From the NCBI RefSeq assembly GCF_963667585.1, contig NZ_OY763420.1:1136001-1200000 (forward strand): 64,000 nt of DNA, given 5' to 3'. The notes below the pieces were generated by a model. The model was not told where the DNA came from and searched no databases. It saw nothing but the letters and a program-made list of their open reading frames with translations. The stretch's first letter is position 1; each line of letters opens with the position of its first letter. Source of the DNA: an uncultured Dethiosulfovibrio sp. (GTDB lineage Bacteria; Synergistota; Synergistia; Synergistales; Dethiosulfovibrionaceae). Both the position numbers and the translations under genes were made by a program. Shown here piece after piece: positions 1-7,322 of this stretch.

Positions 1-450
1 TGCCAGGAGTTCTGCCACCTGTCGGCGAAAGTATGCCCTGCCTGTGGGAACCCTTTCCCTGAGCCGGAGAAACAGCCCATCAGTCTACACGAAGAGGACA
101 TCATGGGGATAGAGCCGCAAGACCTCCCCATTGAAGCCTGGGAGTGGTCGGTCCACATGGCCAAGTCGGGGATAGAGACCTTGAAGGCAAGGTACTACGG
201 CCCTCTCTACATAAGCAAGGTAGATGAATACCTGACCGTCCTCCATGAGGGGTACGCCGGCAGGAGAGCCAACAAGATGTTGCATGAGATAGCAGTGCAG
301 GCGGGAGCAGACCTATCCCAAGCCTGGGATATCCAACAATTAGCGGAGGTGATGGGGAATGCCACCCCGCCAAGGTTTATACGCTACAAAAAAGACGGCA
401 AGTTCGACCGGATCGTTGACCGAAGCTGGGGCGATCCCCTCGGAGCATGA
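1..450 (+). CDS. phage DEAD/DEAH-type helicase, C-terminal part (partial)
   Basis: The reading frame is open from the first base of the window and stops at 448-450, so only the last 149 residues of a longer protein are present. They start with a Cys-rich zinc-knuckle-like stretch (CQEFC, then CPACG) followed by a segment containing LKARYYG and EYLTVLHEGYAG. This tail is typical of the phage superfamily II helicases encoded beside VRR-NUC nucleases and primases. The helicase motor motifs lie upstream of the window. An internal ATG at 103 could start a shorter protein, but the zinc knuckle lies before it. The helicase call rests on the C-terminal pattern and the neighbouring replication genes. 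Confidence 0.7.
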   Translation, partial: CQEFCHLSAKVCPACGNPFPEPEKQPISLHEEDIMGIEPQDLPIEAWEWSVHMAKSGIETLKARYYGPLYISKVDEYLTVLHEGYAGRRANKMLHEIAVQAGADLSQAWDIQQLAEVMGNATPPRFIRYKKDGKFDRIVDRSWGDPLGA

Positions 451-805
451 TGAACAGCGTTACTTTGTCCAGTGGTTCAGAAGGAGGTTCCCGGGGGTAA
501 GGATCTTTGCCATACCCAACGGAGGCGAGCGAGGACGGGCCACAGCGGGCCGACTTAAGGCAGAAGGGGTAAGTAGAGGGGTCCCCGATCTTTGCGTGCC
601 TGAGTGGGCTCTGTGGATTGAGATGAAGCGAAGAAAAGGGGGGACAGTCAGTCCAGAGCAAAAAAGCTGGCTCTCCTACCTCAACGAAGTTGGACACAAG
701 GCGGTTGTCTGCAAAGGGATGGATGAAGCTATCCAAGAAGCGGAGATCCGAGCGAGGGAGGTGGCAGCGTGGCCGTTATCCCGTTCCAACAACCAACGAG
801 GATAA
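359..805 (+). CDS. VRR-NUC domain nuclease
   Basis: A 148-residue protein whose residues about 29-125 fit the VRR-NUC fold, the PD-(D/E)xK-like nuclease domain of phage replication modules. Visible motifs are SEHDEQ at the domain start, the conserved IPNGG, GVPDL for the metal-binding Asp, and LWIEMKRRKG for the Glu-x-Lys pair. The ATG at 359 has a good ribosome binding site (GGAGGT, 8 bases upstream). The first 28 residues are not conserved-looking, and a TTG at 416 would remove most of them. The gene overlaps the helicase end by 92 bases and the primase start by 37 bases, which suggests translational coupling. The protein probably processes branched DNA during phage replication. Confidence 0.82.
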   Translation: MPPRQGLYATKKTASSTGSLTEAGAIPSEHDEQRYFVQWFRRRFPGVRIFAIPNGGERGRATAGRLKAEGVSRGVPDLCVPEWALWIEMKRRKGGTVSPEQKSWLSYLNEVGHKAVVCKGMDEAIQEAEIRAREVAAWPLSRSNNQRG

Positions 806-2784
806 ACGATGATCCTCCAGAAGAGCAATTTAGGCAAGCGGTGGAAAGGTCAGGGCTCACGCCACCTCCAGATATTCGAATGGATGGGAAGATCCACCGG
901 TTTCACACCGGCACAGGCAAGAAGACCGAAAAGAGCGGATGGTACGTCCTCTATGGCGGCGATATCCCTGCCGGGGCCTTCGGCGACTGGCGAGATGATT
1001 GTTACCACGCCTGGCGAGCTGAGGTGTCTTGGGAAGTCTCCCTGAGCGAAGAGCAAGACATCAGGGAGAGGATCAAGCAAGCCAGGGAGATCCGAGAGGC
1101 CGAGGCGGTCAAGGTCCAAGGGGCCGCCATGGAGGCAGCGAGAAACATATGGCAAGGGGCTCCTGATGCTCCAGAGGATCACCCCTACCTGACCAAGAAG
1201 GGAGTCAAGCCCCACGACATAAAGGTGACGGTCGGGGATGGCCGGTTGATCATCCCTGTTTACGACTCCACCGGTGAGTTGGTTTCCCTCCAGTACATCG
1301 ATAAGGAGGGGAACAAGCAGTTCCATCCTGGAGGCAAGGTATCAGGCTGTTTCTACATGATCCAAGGCCAGGGCGAAACGATCTACATGGCCGAAGGGTA
1401 CGCCACGGCGGCCACGATCCATGAGGTGACCGGCAGCCCGGTAATCATAGCGTTTAACGCCGGGAACCTGCCCCCTGTGGCCCAGGCCGCCAAGGGCCTA
1501 TACCCCAATAACCCTCTGACGATCGTGGCTGATAACGACGTCTCAGGGGTAGGGCAAGCGAAGGCCCAAGAGGCCCGTGACAAAACCGGCGCAAACGTGA
1601 TTGTCACGCCTGTCACGGGAGATGCGAACGATTACCACCTGGCAGGGCATGATCTGAAAGAGCTGCTGGTGGGGTCTGATAAGCCAGATTGGTTGGTCCC
1701 TTTTTACGAGTTCGTCCAAAAGCCAGCTCCCATTAAATGGCTGGTGAAGGGATGGCTACAGGCCAACGCCTGCATGATGATGTTCGGTCCGTCGGGGTCC
1801 GGCAAGTCCTTTGTCGCCATGGATATGGCCCTTCGGATTGCTTCGGGTGTCCCTGAGTGGAATGGATTTAGGGTCCGAAAGGGAGGCGTTGTGTACCTGG
1901 CAGGGGAAGGCCAACAAGGGATGAAGGGGCGCGCCTCTGGATGGCGTGCCTATCACAACATAGACCCGAGGTCGGTCGATTGTTGGATCAGCAAGGACGG
2001 TTGCGACCTCAACACAGAGGAAGGATTCGCCAGAGCAGTAGAGAACATCCGCAAGTCAGGAATGGACGTGTCTTTGATCGTGATAGATACGTTACATCGA
2101 TTCCTATCCGGCGATGAAAACTCAGCACAGGACGCAAAAACAATGCTGGATGCCTGCGCCAAGCTAATGGCCCTGTTCAATTGCTCTGTCCTTCTGGTCC
2201 ATCACACAGGGGTGTCCCCGGAGGCTCAAAAGAGGGCTAGGGGCTCCTCCTCATGGAAAGGGGCTCAGGACATAGAGATTAGCGTCTCCCCAAAAGGCGA
2301 CAAGTCCATCCTGGTGGAGCAAACGAAGTCCAAGGACACGGAGTTGGCTGCGCCTATCTGCTTCCACAAAAAGGTGATCGACGTTCCCGGCTGGTTCGAC
2401 GAGGACGACGAACAGGTTACGACATTGATCTTGGAAGAGGGGGAAATGGAGGGCGAAGGAACCTCCTCCCAAAAGATGACCCCAGCCACTCACGCAGCCA
2501 TGGAGACGTATAGGAGTGCTGCCTACAAGAAAGGCAAGCTAACTCCAAAGGGGTTTGAGGGTATCCATCTCGAAGAATGGCGAGAGGTTTTTTACGAAGG
2601 ATCGACCCATGAGAATCCCGAGTCAAAAAGACAAGCATTTTTCCGAGCCCGTGACGGATTGGTCAAAAAGGGTATTTTAACCGTAAGCAACGACATATAC
2701 AAGCCTACTAACGATTTTGAAATTATGTCAATTGTGCTATGTTTAAAGGAAAACAAAGCTCAAATATACCGTGACAAACCGTGA
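769..2784 (+). CDS. toprim primase / RepA-type helicase of the prophage
   Basis: A 671-residue replication protein. The N-terminal third carries a toprim domain at about residues 200-300 (MAEGYATAAT with the catalytic Glu, then IVADND for the metal-binding Asp pair). The C-terminal half is a RecA-like ATPase: Walker A FGPSGSGKS near residue 340, Walker B LIVIDTLHR near 437, and the LLVHHTG sensor. This is the usual fused primase-helicase of siphophages, acting at the replication fork. The start is a GTG preceded by GGGAGGTG. The gene overlaps the nuclease gene in another frame. Its last codons run into a block of GTGAC repeats that may be the origin it acts on. Confidence 0.88.
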   Translation: MAVIPFQQPTRINDDPPEEQFRQAVERSGLTPPPDIRMDGKIHRFHTGTGKKTEKSGWYVLYGGDIPAGAFGDWRDDCYHAWRAEVSWEVSLSEEQDIRERIKQAREIREAEAVKVQGAAMEAARNIWQGAPDAPEDHPYLTKKGVKPHDIKVTVGDGRLIIPVYDSTGELVSLQYIDKEGNKQFHPGGKVSGCFYMIQGQGETIYMAEGYATAATIHEVTGSPVIIAFNAGNLPPVAQAAKGLYPNNPLTIVADNDVSGVGQAKAQEARDKTGANVIVTPVTGDANDYHLAGHDLKELLVGSDKPDWLVPFYEFVQKPAPIKWLVKGWLQANACMMMFGPSGSGKSFVAMDMALRIASGVPEWNGFRVRKGGVVYLAGEGQQGMKGRASGWRAYHNIDPRSVDCWISKDGCDLNTEEGFARAVENIRKSGMDVSLIVIDTLHRFLSGDENSAQDAKTMLDACAKLMALFNCSVLLVHHTGVSPEAQKRARGSSSWKGAQDIEISVSPKGDKSILVEQTKSKDTELAAPICFHKKVIDVPGWFDEDDEQVTTLILEEGEMEGEGTSSQKMTPATHAAMETYRSAAYKKGKLTPKGFEGIHLEEWREVFYEGSTHENPESKRQAFFRARDGLVKKGILTVSNDIYKPTNDFEIMSIVLCLKENKAQIYRDKP

Positions 2785-2881
2785 CAAATCGTGACAATGT
2801 CACGGTTTGACCGTGACGTGACGTGACACACACCTTATAGGTGTGTCACGGCTGTCACGCCAAACGGTCACGGTCACGATC
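2769..2881. repeat. cluster of eleven GTGAC/GTCAC motifs, candidate phage origin
   Basis: Between 2771 and 2877 the pentamer GTGAC or its complement occurs eleven times: GTGAC at 2771, 2781, 2791, 2813, 2818 and 2823; GTCAC at 2799, 2845, 2854, 2867 and 2873. The first copies are tandem 10-bp repeats of CCGTGACAAA. A near-perfect dyad (2822-2834 against 2840-2850) forms a hairpin with a TTATA loop. The block starts inside the last codons of the primase-helicase and has no open reading frame. Iteron-like repeats directly after the replication gene suggest a replication origin. A binding site for an early regulator is the alternative. Confidence 0.55.
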
Positions 2882-2999
2882 ACAAACGGAGAAAAGGGGA
2901 GACAGAGATCAAGAAAGAAAGAAGAGCCCCCTGAAAACCCATGATTTAAGATAATTCATCTATGTAATGATATCAAAAGACCAAAGAGGAGGTAACGAA

Positions 3000-3416
3000 A
3001 TGGGCGAATTGTTCGAGGATCTGTCAAAGGTGAGACTGGAAGAGCTTTGTACCTCCGATAGGCTCAGAGCTTGGTATCTTTTGGACCTGGAGAACATAGG
3101 GGCCTCTGTCCTGATCATGGAGACCCCAGAGGGGATCGTCCTGCTTGGGAATGGAGCACCGGGGAAGGAGAGGTTGGTCCAGTCAGGTGCGCCTGGATAT
3201 GCCTATAACGCCGAGTGGTTTGCTAGTGAGTTCCATCCAGACTACCTAACTGAACATTTCTTGGGCTGGAGAGATCGTCACGATAAGCCAGAGGGTGAAA
3301 AGATCTTTTTTAATATTGCCGATTTGGTGGAAGTCTCCCTCTCTAGGAGAGAGGAGGCAGCACGGAGTCGTCTAATCGCTATCCACCGGGCCTTTAGGGC
3401 TCTGTATGAGGGGTAG
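3000..3416 (+). CDS. hypothetical phage protein, 138 aa
   Basis: I do not recognise the family. The ATG at 3000 is chosen because AGAGGAGGTAACGAA lies immediately upstream; an in-frame ATG at 2967 lacks a comparable site. The product is acidic in its first third, soluble, without membrane segments, and ends in a basic helical stretch (SLSRREEAARSRL). It opens a series of small early genes (3000-7213) with strong ribosome binding sites and very short gaps, the usual layout of phage accessory or anti-host genes. Confidence 0.6.
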   Translation: MGELFEDLSKVRLEELCTSDRLRAWYLLDLENIGASVLIMETPEGIVLLGNGAPGKERLVQSGAPGYAYNAEWFASEFHPDYLTEHFLGWRDRHDKPEGEKIFFNIADLVEVSLSRREEAARSRLIAIHRAFRALYEG

Positions 3417-3421
3417 GGGCC

Positions 3422-3730
3422 ATGTTTACGGACCACAAAAGCGCAGCGGGCAAGAAGCGGTTTAAGGAGATCTGCGGGATAGAGCCGGGAATCGCTGCCC
3501 TGGCGAAGATTGCTAAGGGGTATCGCAAGCACAGAAAGCACCCCTTTTGCGCTAACGCTGTCTGGTATGGAGGCAATGAGTCTTATGAGGGGCTCAAAGA
3601 ACGGCTAGAGGACCTGGTGGGCTGGTTTGCGGCTAAACCGGAGCTTCGGAACGAGCAGGATTATGACATAGCTTACGACACGATTTATAACCTCCTGCCT
3701 AGTTGCGAGCATGTGGGGCCTTGTTGTTAA
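3422..3730 (+). CDS. hypothetical phage protein, 102 aa
   Basis: A short basic-then-acidic protein starting 5 bases after the previous gene, with GGGGTAGGGG as a weak ribosome binding site. It has four Cys residues, three of them in the last nine positions (CEHVGPCC), and an N-terminal Lys-rich segment. There is no recognisable domain. Position and spacing place it in the early small-gene operon. Confidence 0.55.
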   Translation: MFTDHKSAAGKKRFKEICGIEPGIAALAKIAKGYRKHRKHPFCANAVWYGGNESYEGLKERLEDLVGWFAAKPELRNEQDYDIAYDTIYNLLPSCEHVGPCC

Positions 3731-3742
3731 GGGGGAGTTGAC

Positions 3743-3910
3743 GTGGTGCTGAATATCCAAAAAAGGGGCAATGGGCTTTATATGGTCGATGGGCTGAGGT
3801 TTGAGTCTCTTGCCGAGGCCAAGAATTATGCCTCTCTCGCGGCGAAAGCGAGAGGCTGCGAATATTTTATGTCTCCGGAGTGCAGGGAGGAGTGGGGGAA
3901 GGAGAGGTGA
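3743..3910 (+). CDS. small phage protein, 55 aa
   Basis: A short frame from GTG 3743 to TGA 3910, preceded by GGGGGAG at good distance and followed 7 bases later by the next gene. The product (start MVLNIQKRGNGLYMVDG) has the look of a compact fold with a beta-hairpin followed by a helix (ESLAEAKNYASLAAKA). It also supplies the region that would otherwise be an unnatural N-terminal extension of the Myb-like gene. The family is unknown. Confidence 0.5.
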   Translation: MVLNIQKRGNGLYMVDGLRFESLAEAKNYASLAAKARGCEYFMSPECREEWGKER

Positions 3911-3917
3911 TAGCGCC

Positions 3918-4709
3918 ATGACCACGTTAAAAGAAAAAAGAGAGATCCTCTGGCGGTACTACCTGGAGGCAGGAGACAGGGCTACAGCCTTGGACATGGC
4001 GATGGAAGACCCAGTGTTTGCCTCTGCTTGTCGGGACAACCTCGGCAGGAACCTCAAACTGATGGTGGGGAGAGGTGGCCCCGATAGGTACAAGAGACAC
4101 GAATGGACTTCGGAGGAAGAGGCGGTTCTTTTGAATATGCTCCAGGGTAAGGGGAAGAAGCCCCGTAACGAGGTTGCTGAGGCAGCCTTAGAGAACCCTC
4201 TTTTGGCTGGACTGAACGTCACCCAGGTGAAGTCAAAGCTAGCTGACCTGGAGAAGACAGGGAGGAGACGGGGGAGAAAATGTCTCCCCTGGAGCAGATG
4301 GGAGGCCGATGAACTTGCCGCCTGTGTTAAGTCTGCCGGATCTGTCCTGAAGGGTGCAGAGGCATATGTCAGCAAGCACGCCGAGCGAACGATAGCGGAG
4401 TGCGTGGCTAAAGTAGGGTGTAAGGCTTCGGGCGGGCAAGAGTGGTCTCCCGACGAAGTGGAAGAGCTCCTGCGCATTTCGGAAGGCAACTCTAACCTAT
4501 CAGAGGCGGCGAGAGCCTTTTGCAAGAAGCGCCCTGGTCGGTCCGAACAGGCGGTCTATGGCAAGCTCTACAAACTCAAAACTAGGTTCGTTGCTATCGA
4601 CGACTGGCGTCTCCAGGACATAGGCAAGCATAACCTGGACCTGGCGGACCAGATCCTATGCGAGCTTGATGAGCTTGCACACCAGAAAAGGGAGGCCGTG
4701 CAATGTTGA
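3918..4709 (+). CDS. triple Myb/SANT-like DNA-binding protein
   Basis: A 263-residue protein with three consecutive helix-rich units, each opening with the Trp-Ser/Thr pattern of Myb/SANT repeats: HEWTSEEEAVLL near residue 55, LPWSRWEADELAAC near 122, and QEWSPDEVEELL near 172. The third ends with SEQAVYGKLYKLK, where a recognition helix is expected. ATG 3918 is used because GGAGAGGTGA precedes it; the in-frame ATG at 3801 would overlap the whole upstream small gene. Tandem Myb-like units are rare in bacterial viruses. A DNA-binding or regulatory role in the early region is inferred. The gene overlaps the next by 7 bases. Confidence 0.65.
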   Translation: MTTLKEKREILWRYYLEAGDRATALDMAMEDPVFASACRDNLGRNLKLMVGRGGPDRYKRHEWTSEEEAVLLNMLQGKGKKPRNEVAEAALENPLLAGLNVTQVKSKLADLEKTGRRRGRKCLPWSRWEADELAACVKSAGSVLKGAEAYVSKHAERTIAECVAKVGCKASGGQEWSPDEVEELLRISEGNSNLSEAARAFCKKRPGRSEQAVYGKLYKLKTRFVAIDDWRLQDIGKHNLDLADQILCELDELAHQKREAVQC

Positions 4710-4873
4710 TGGAGCTTGAATCATCTGTGCGCCTGAGGCTCCTGAAGGACGAGCTGTTTAGGTCTCCGACGGTCTCCAGGCGTTCCGAGATCCGGCGGGA
4801 GGTAGCCATCCTCGAGGAGTCGTTAGAGGCCGAGCGTAGAGCGATCGAGGAGCGGCAGGGGGAGCTGTTTTGA
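4703..4873 (+). CDS. small coiled-coil phage protein, 56 aa
   Basis: A short frame from ATG 4703, overlapping the end of the Myb-like gene by 7 bases with GGGAGG just upstream. Almost the whole product is predicted helix rich in Arg and Glu (SEIRREVAILEESLEAERRA), so a dimeric coiled coil is likely. It lies between the Myb-like protein and the methyltransferase and could be a partner of either. The family is not recognised. Confidence 0.5.
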   Translation: MLMELESSVRLRLLKDELFRSPTVSRRSEIRREVAILEESLEAERRAIEERQGELF

Positions 4874-4901
4874 TGGACAAAAGTGGACATGGAGAAAGGT
4901 T

Positions 4902-6044
4902 ATGAAGGGTCTCTCTCTTTTCAGCGGTATAGGTGGGCTAGACTTGGCCGCTGAATGGGCAGGCATAAAGACCGTTGGCTTTTGCGAGACAGAACCGTTC
5001 CCCGTGGAAATTCTCAGAAGGAGGTGGCCGAATGTCCCGATCGTTGACGACGTGCGAACAGTGCATGGAGACGGATGGGGAGCAGTTGACATTGTTTTCG
5101 GAGGCTTCCCCTGTCAGGACCTCTCCTCCGCTGGCAAAAAGGCGGGACTCGAAGGAGCCCGGTCGGGTCTCTGGTTCGAGATGCTCCGGGTTATTCGAGA
5201 GATCCGACCCCGTTGGTTATTGGCTGAGAATGTCCGTGGAGCAATTAATCTCGCCCTCGATACCGTCGTGTCCGGTCTGGAGGATGAAGGTTACAAAGTC
5301 TGGAGCCTCGTCATACCTGCTTCTGCGGTTGGTGCGCCCCACAGACGGGAACGACTATTCGTCGTCGGAGCAAGGGAGGCTGTGGCCGACGCCATGTCAA
5401 TCGGATTACAAACGGAGAGGCCCGAACAGCAAGCAACAGGGGCTACCGGATGTGATGCCCTTGTGGAGGACCCCGGACGCCAATTGCTCCAGGGGCGCAA
5501 GTTCACCGGAGCGGATGAATATGAAGGTGAAGGAGAAATTGGGATTGCCGATATCTCTGAACGATCAGGTAGCACATATTGGCCGACCCCCTCAGTCTGC
5601 GGAAACAACAATCGAAAAGGGTTGAGTCCGAACAGTGGCGACGGACTGGCCACGTCGGTCAAGCTCTGGCTCACGCCTAAGACGCCGACCGGTGGGGGAA
5701 AGCCGGAGAGATCCACACCCGGTGGAGGGCTTCGGAAGATCGAGGATCAGGTAGCTCAGGTCTCGTCTGGACAGCTTAATCCCGATTGGGTCGAGTGTCT
5801 TATGGGATTCCCCCTCGGCTGGACCGATCCTGATTGCGACGTGCCGGCATTGCCTCCCGGTTGGCCGATGCCGATGGGAGCCGATCAGTACGATTGGGAG
5901 CCTCCGAGGACGGTGAAGGGGATGCCGCATCGATCGAAGAGGTTGAAGGCCCTTGGCAACGCCGTAGTGCCTCAACAGGCGTATCCCTTGTTTCGGGCGA
6001 TAGTAGAGATGGAACGAATGAGTAGAGAAAGCGAGGTGGCGTGA
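4902..6044 (+). CDS. phage C5 cytosine DNA methyltransferase
   Basis: A 380-residue methyltransferase that transfers a methyl group from S-adenosylmethionine to cytosine C5. Motif I is LFSGIGG (residues 6-12), motif IV is GGFPCQDLS with catalytic Cys71, motif VI is ENV (109-111), motif VIII is APHRRERLF (145-153), and the C-terminal helix motif is RLKALGNAVVPQQ near 350. The start ATG has GGAGAAAGG upstream. Between motif VIII and the C-terminus the chain is low-complexity and contains YWPTPSVCGNNN and LNPDWVECLMGFPLGWT, segments I associate with a separate phage protein family. It probably protects phage DNA from restriction. A second, well-supported reading frame lies inside the gene. Confidence 0.88.
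   Translation: MKGLSLFSGIGGLDLAAEWAGIKTVGFCETEPFPVEILRRRWPNVPIVDDVRTVHGDGWGAVDIVFGGFPCQDLSSAGKKAGLEGARSGLWFEMLRVIREIRPRWLLAENVRGAINLALDTVVSGLEDEGYKVWSLVIPASAVGAPHRRERLFVVGAREAVADAMSIGLQTERPEQQATGATGCDALVEDPGRQLLQGRKFTGADEYEGEGEIGIADISERSGSTYWPTPSVCGNNNRKGLSPNSGDGLATSVKLWLTPKTPTGGGKPERSTPGGGLRKIEDQVAQVSSGQLNPDWVECLMGFPLGWTDPDCDVPALPPGWPMPMGADQYDWEPPRTVKGMPHRSKRLKALGNAVVPQQAYPLFRAIVEMERMSRESEVA
5032..5625 (+). CDS. nested +1-frame ORF inside the methyltransferase gene
   Basis: A 197-residue frame lying wholly inside the methyltransferase gene in the +1 frame. Its ATG at 5032 has a perfect Shine-Dalgarno sequence, AAGGAGGT at 5018-5025, six bases away. The product begins MSRSLTTCEQ and continues GEQLTLFSEASPVRTS, then LWPTPCQSDYKRRG. 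From memory this matches a family of phage proteins with LTLF-x-E-x-SPVRTS and repeated WPTP motifs, usually found beside C5 methyltransferases. The signature SEASPVRTS is read from the codons that encode GGFPCQDLS in the other frame. The last codons before TGA form A AAG GGT, a -1 slippery heptamer that would lead into the methyltransferase frame. Its function is unknown and its translation is not proven. Confidence 0.55.
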   Translation: MSRSLTTCEQCMETDGEQLTLFSEASPVRTSPPLAKRRDSKEPGRVSGSRCSGLFERSDPVGYWLRMSVEQLISPSIPSCPVWRMKVTKSGASSYLLLRLVRPTDGNDYSSSEQGRLWPTPCQSDYKRRGPNSKQQGLPDVMPLWRTPDANCSRGASSPERMNMKVKEKLGLPISLNDQVAHIGRPPQSAETTIEKG

Positions 6045-6415
6045 TGAGCCATACACCGGGACCGTGGGGGTACGGACACGAGATCCATCTGGTTGGCAAC
6101 GGCGGTATTTATGATGGACAAGACACGAGCGAAGAGGTTTTCGATGCGACGGTATTTGCTGGGGAAGGGGAAGACTGGGAGCCGATTGCAACCGGGATAA
6201 CCAGCGAGGATAATGCCAGGCTTATCGCCGCCGCCCCAGACATGAAAGACGAGATAGACCGGCTCAAGGCGGAGAAGGCTGAGCTCCTGGAGGCCTTAGA
6301 GGAAGTCATAAACTCCAACCCCAGCATATTAGCGACGGAGAGGTCAGCACTCCGGTATGTACAGGCGGTGGAGAAGGCTAGAAAAGTGATCCAGAAAGCG
6401 AGGGGAGAGGAATGA
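6044..6415 (+). CDS. phage protein of the HTPGPW type, 123 aa
   Basis: The N-terminus SHTPGPWGYG and the central DNARLIAAAPDM are the hallmarks of a widespread family of phage and prophage proteins of unknown function. The C-terminal 55 residues form a long charged helix. ATG 6044 is preferred over GTG 6041; GAGGTGG lies upstream, and the start shares its A with the methyltransferase stop codon, which implies coupled translation. Confidence 0.7.
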   Translation: MSHTPGPWGYGHEIHLVGNGGIYDGQDTSEEVFDATVFAGEGEDWEPIATGITSEDNARLIAAAPDMKDEIDRLKAEKAELLEALEEVINSNPSILATERSALRYVQAVEKARKVIQKARGEE

Positions 6416-6885
6416 GTCAATGGGTTTTCAACCTCGATAACTACAGCCATGACAAGGCTTTTGAGTTAGCCCCGCAGGGGGATAAGACGAAAGACTATAA
6501 GGTCCGAATCGTGGAAGTTAGTAAAGAGGAGAGAAGGGGGATGATCCTTATCAAGATAAGTCTCTCCCCACTAGAGGACGAGAACAGGAGGTTCTATCGC
6601 TATCTTAAAATTGACGAATCTCGTCCCGAAGAAACAGACCAGGCTTTTGGTGCTTTTTATTACTCTTTTGGTATCCCTGCAGGGGACCTGTGCATTTATG
6701 ACTGGGAAGGGAAGGTAGGGCTTATCAGGGAAGCCCCTGCCCCAGAGAATAGCCTGTACCCGTTCACCTTTAACTTTATCCCAAGAGAGCGACCGGGAAA
6801 GTTCGATCGGATTGCCTCAGCTATTCCCCTTAAAGGGGTGCGTCGGTGTAAAGGGGCAACAAATAAGCAGAGGAAGAGGAGGTAG
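6412..6885 (+). CDS. hypothetical phage protein, DUF669-like pattern
   Basis: A 157-residue protein overlapping the previous gene by four bases (ATGA). The strand-rich centre (DYKVRIVEVSKEERRGMILI), then FGIPAGDLCIYDWEGKVG, recalls the layout of DUF669 proteins, which sit in phage recombination and replication modules and may bind single-stranded DNA. The match is by pattern only. The C-terminus is basic (RRCKGATNKQRKRR), consistent with nucleic-acid binding. Confidence 0.5.
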   Translation: MSQWVFNLDNYSHDKAFELAPQGDKTKDYKVRIVEVSKEERRGMILIKISLSPLEDENRRFYRYLKIDESRPEETDQAFGAFYYSFGIPAGDLCIYDWEGKVGLIREAPAPENSLYPFTFNFIPRERPGKFDRIASAIPLKGVRRCKGATNKQRKRR

Positions 6886-6889
6886 AGGT

Positions 6890-7213
6890 ATGACCGGCAT
6901 AGAACGACCAACTCCAGACGGTGATTCCCTGTACATGGTCATGAGGGATCAAAAGAACGGTATGACACTCGGCTTTGAGCGTTCCTCTGGTGAGATAATG
7001 CCGATCCTCGGAATCGACAACGATGGATACCTACATCTTGCTAAGAACATTCCCGAATGGACCGGGATTAAGACCAACGACGAGGGACAGATCATCCGAG
7101 AGGAGGAAGACAGCCCTGAGCTTCAAGCACGACGGGAAGAAAGAGGGAAGCTCCAGCCTGGCAATATCTGGGTGACTATAGCTGAGATTATGAGAGGGGA
7201 GCCCACGCCATGA
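6890..7213 (+). CDS. hypothetical phage protein, 107 aa
   Basis: The ATG at 6890 is preceded by a purine-rich AGAGGAGGTAGAGGT site, better than the in-frame ATG at 6812 inside the previous gene. The product is acidic in its second half (EGQIIREEEDSPELQ), soluble, and of unrecognised family. It is the last gene before a 110-base gap that holds only a weak 7-bp dyad (7263-7269 against 7290-7296). Confidence 0.5.
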   Translation: MTGIERPTPDGDSLYMVMRDQKNGMTLGFERSSGEIMPILGIDNDGYLHLAKNIPEWTGIKTNDEGQIIREEEDSPELQARREERGKLQPGNIWVTIAEIMRGEPTP

Positions 7214-7322
7214 CCACCTCCCCTGATATGGTGGAGCTAAAACACTAGCCTAAGGTGGCAAAGCCGCCGTGCGATCGGGGATGATTGAGCGGCGGCATTA
7301 TCTGTGAGGAGGAGATGATAGC

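Noticed and set aside
2769-2881. CRISPR array
   Set aside because: The repeats are 5-10 bases with no spacers of constant length and occur in both orientations.
3959-4525. 188-codon minus-strand ORF opposite the Myb-like gene
   Set aside because: Ser-rich, low-complexity translation typical of a shadow frame, without a start signal.
7210-7248. 12-codon ORF after the early operon (ATGA overlap)
   Set aside because: Too short to support as a gene; probably chance after the overlapping stop codon.
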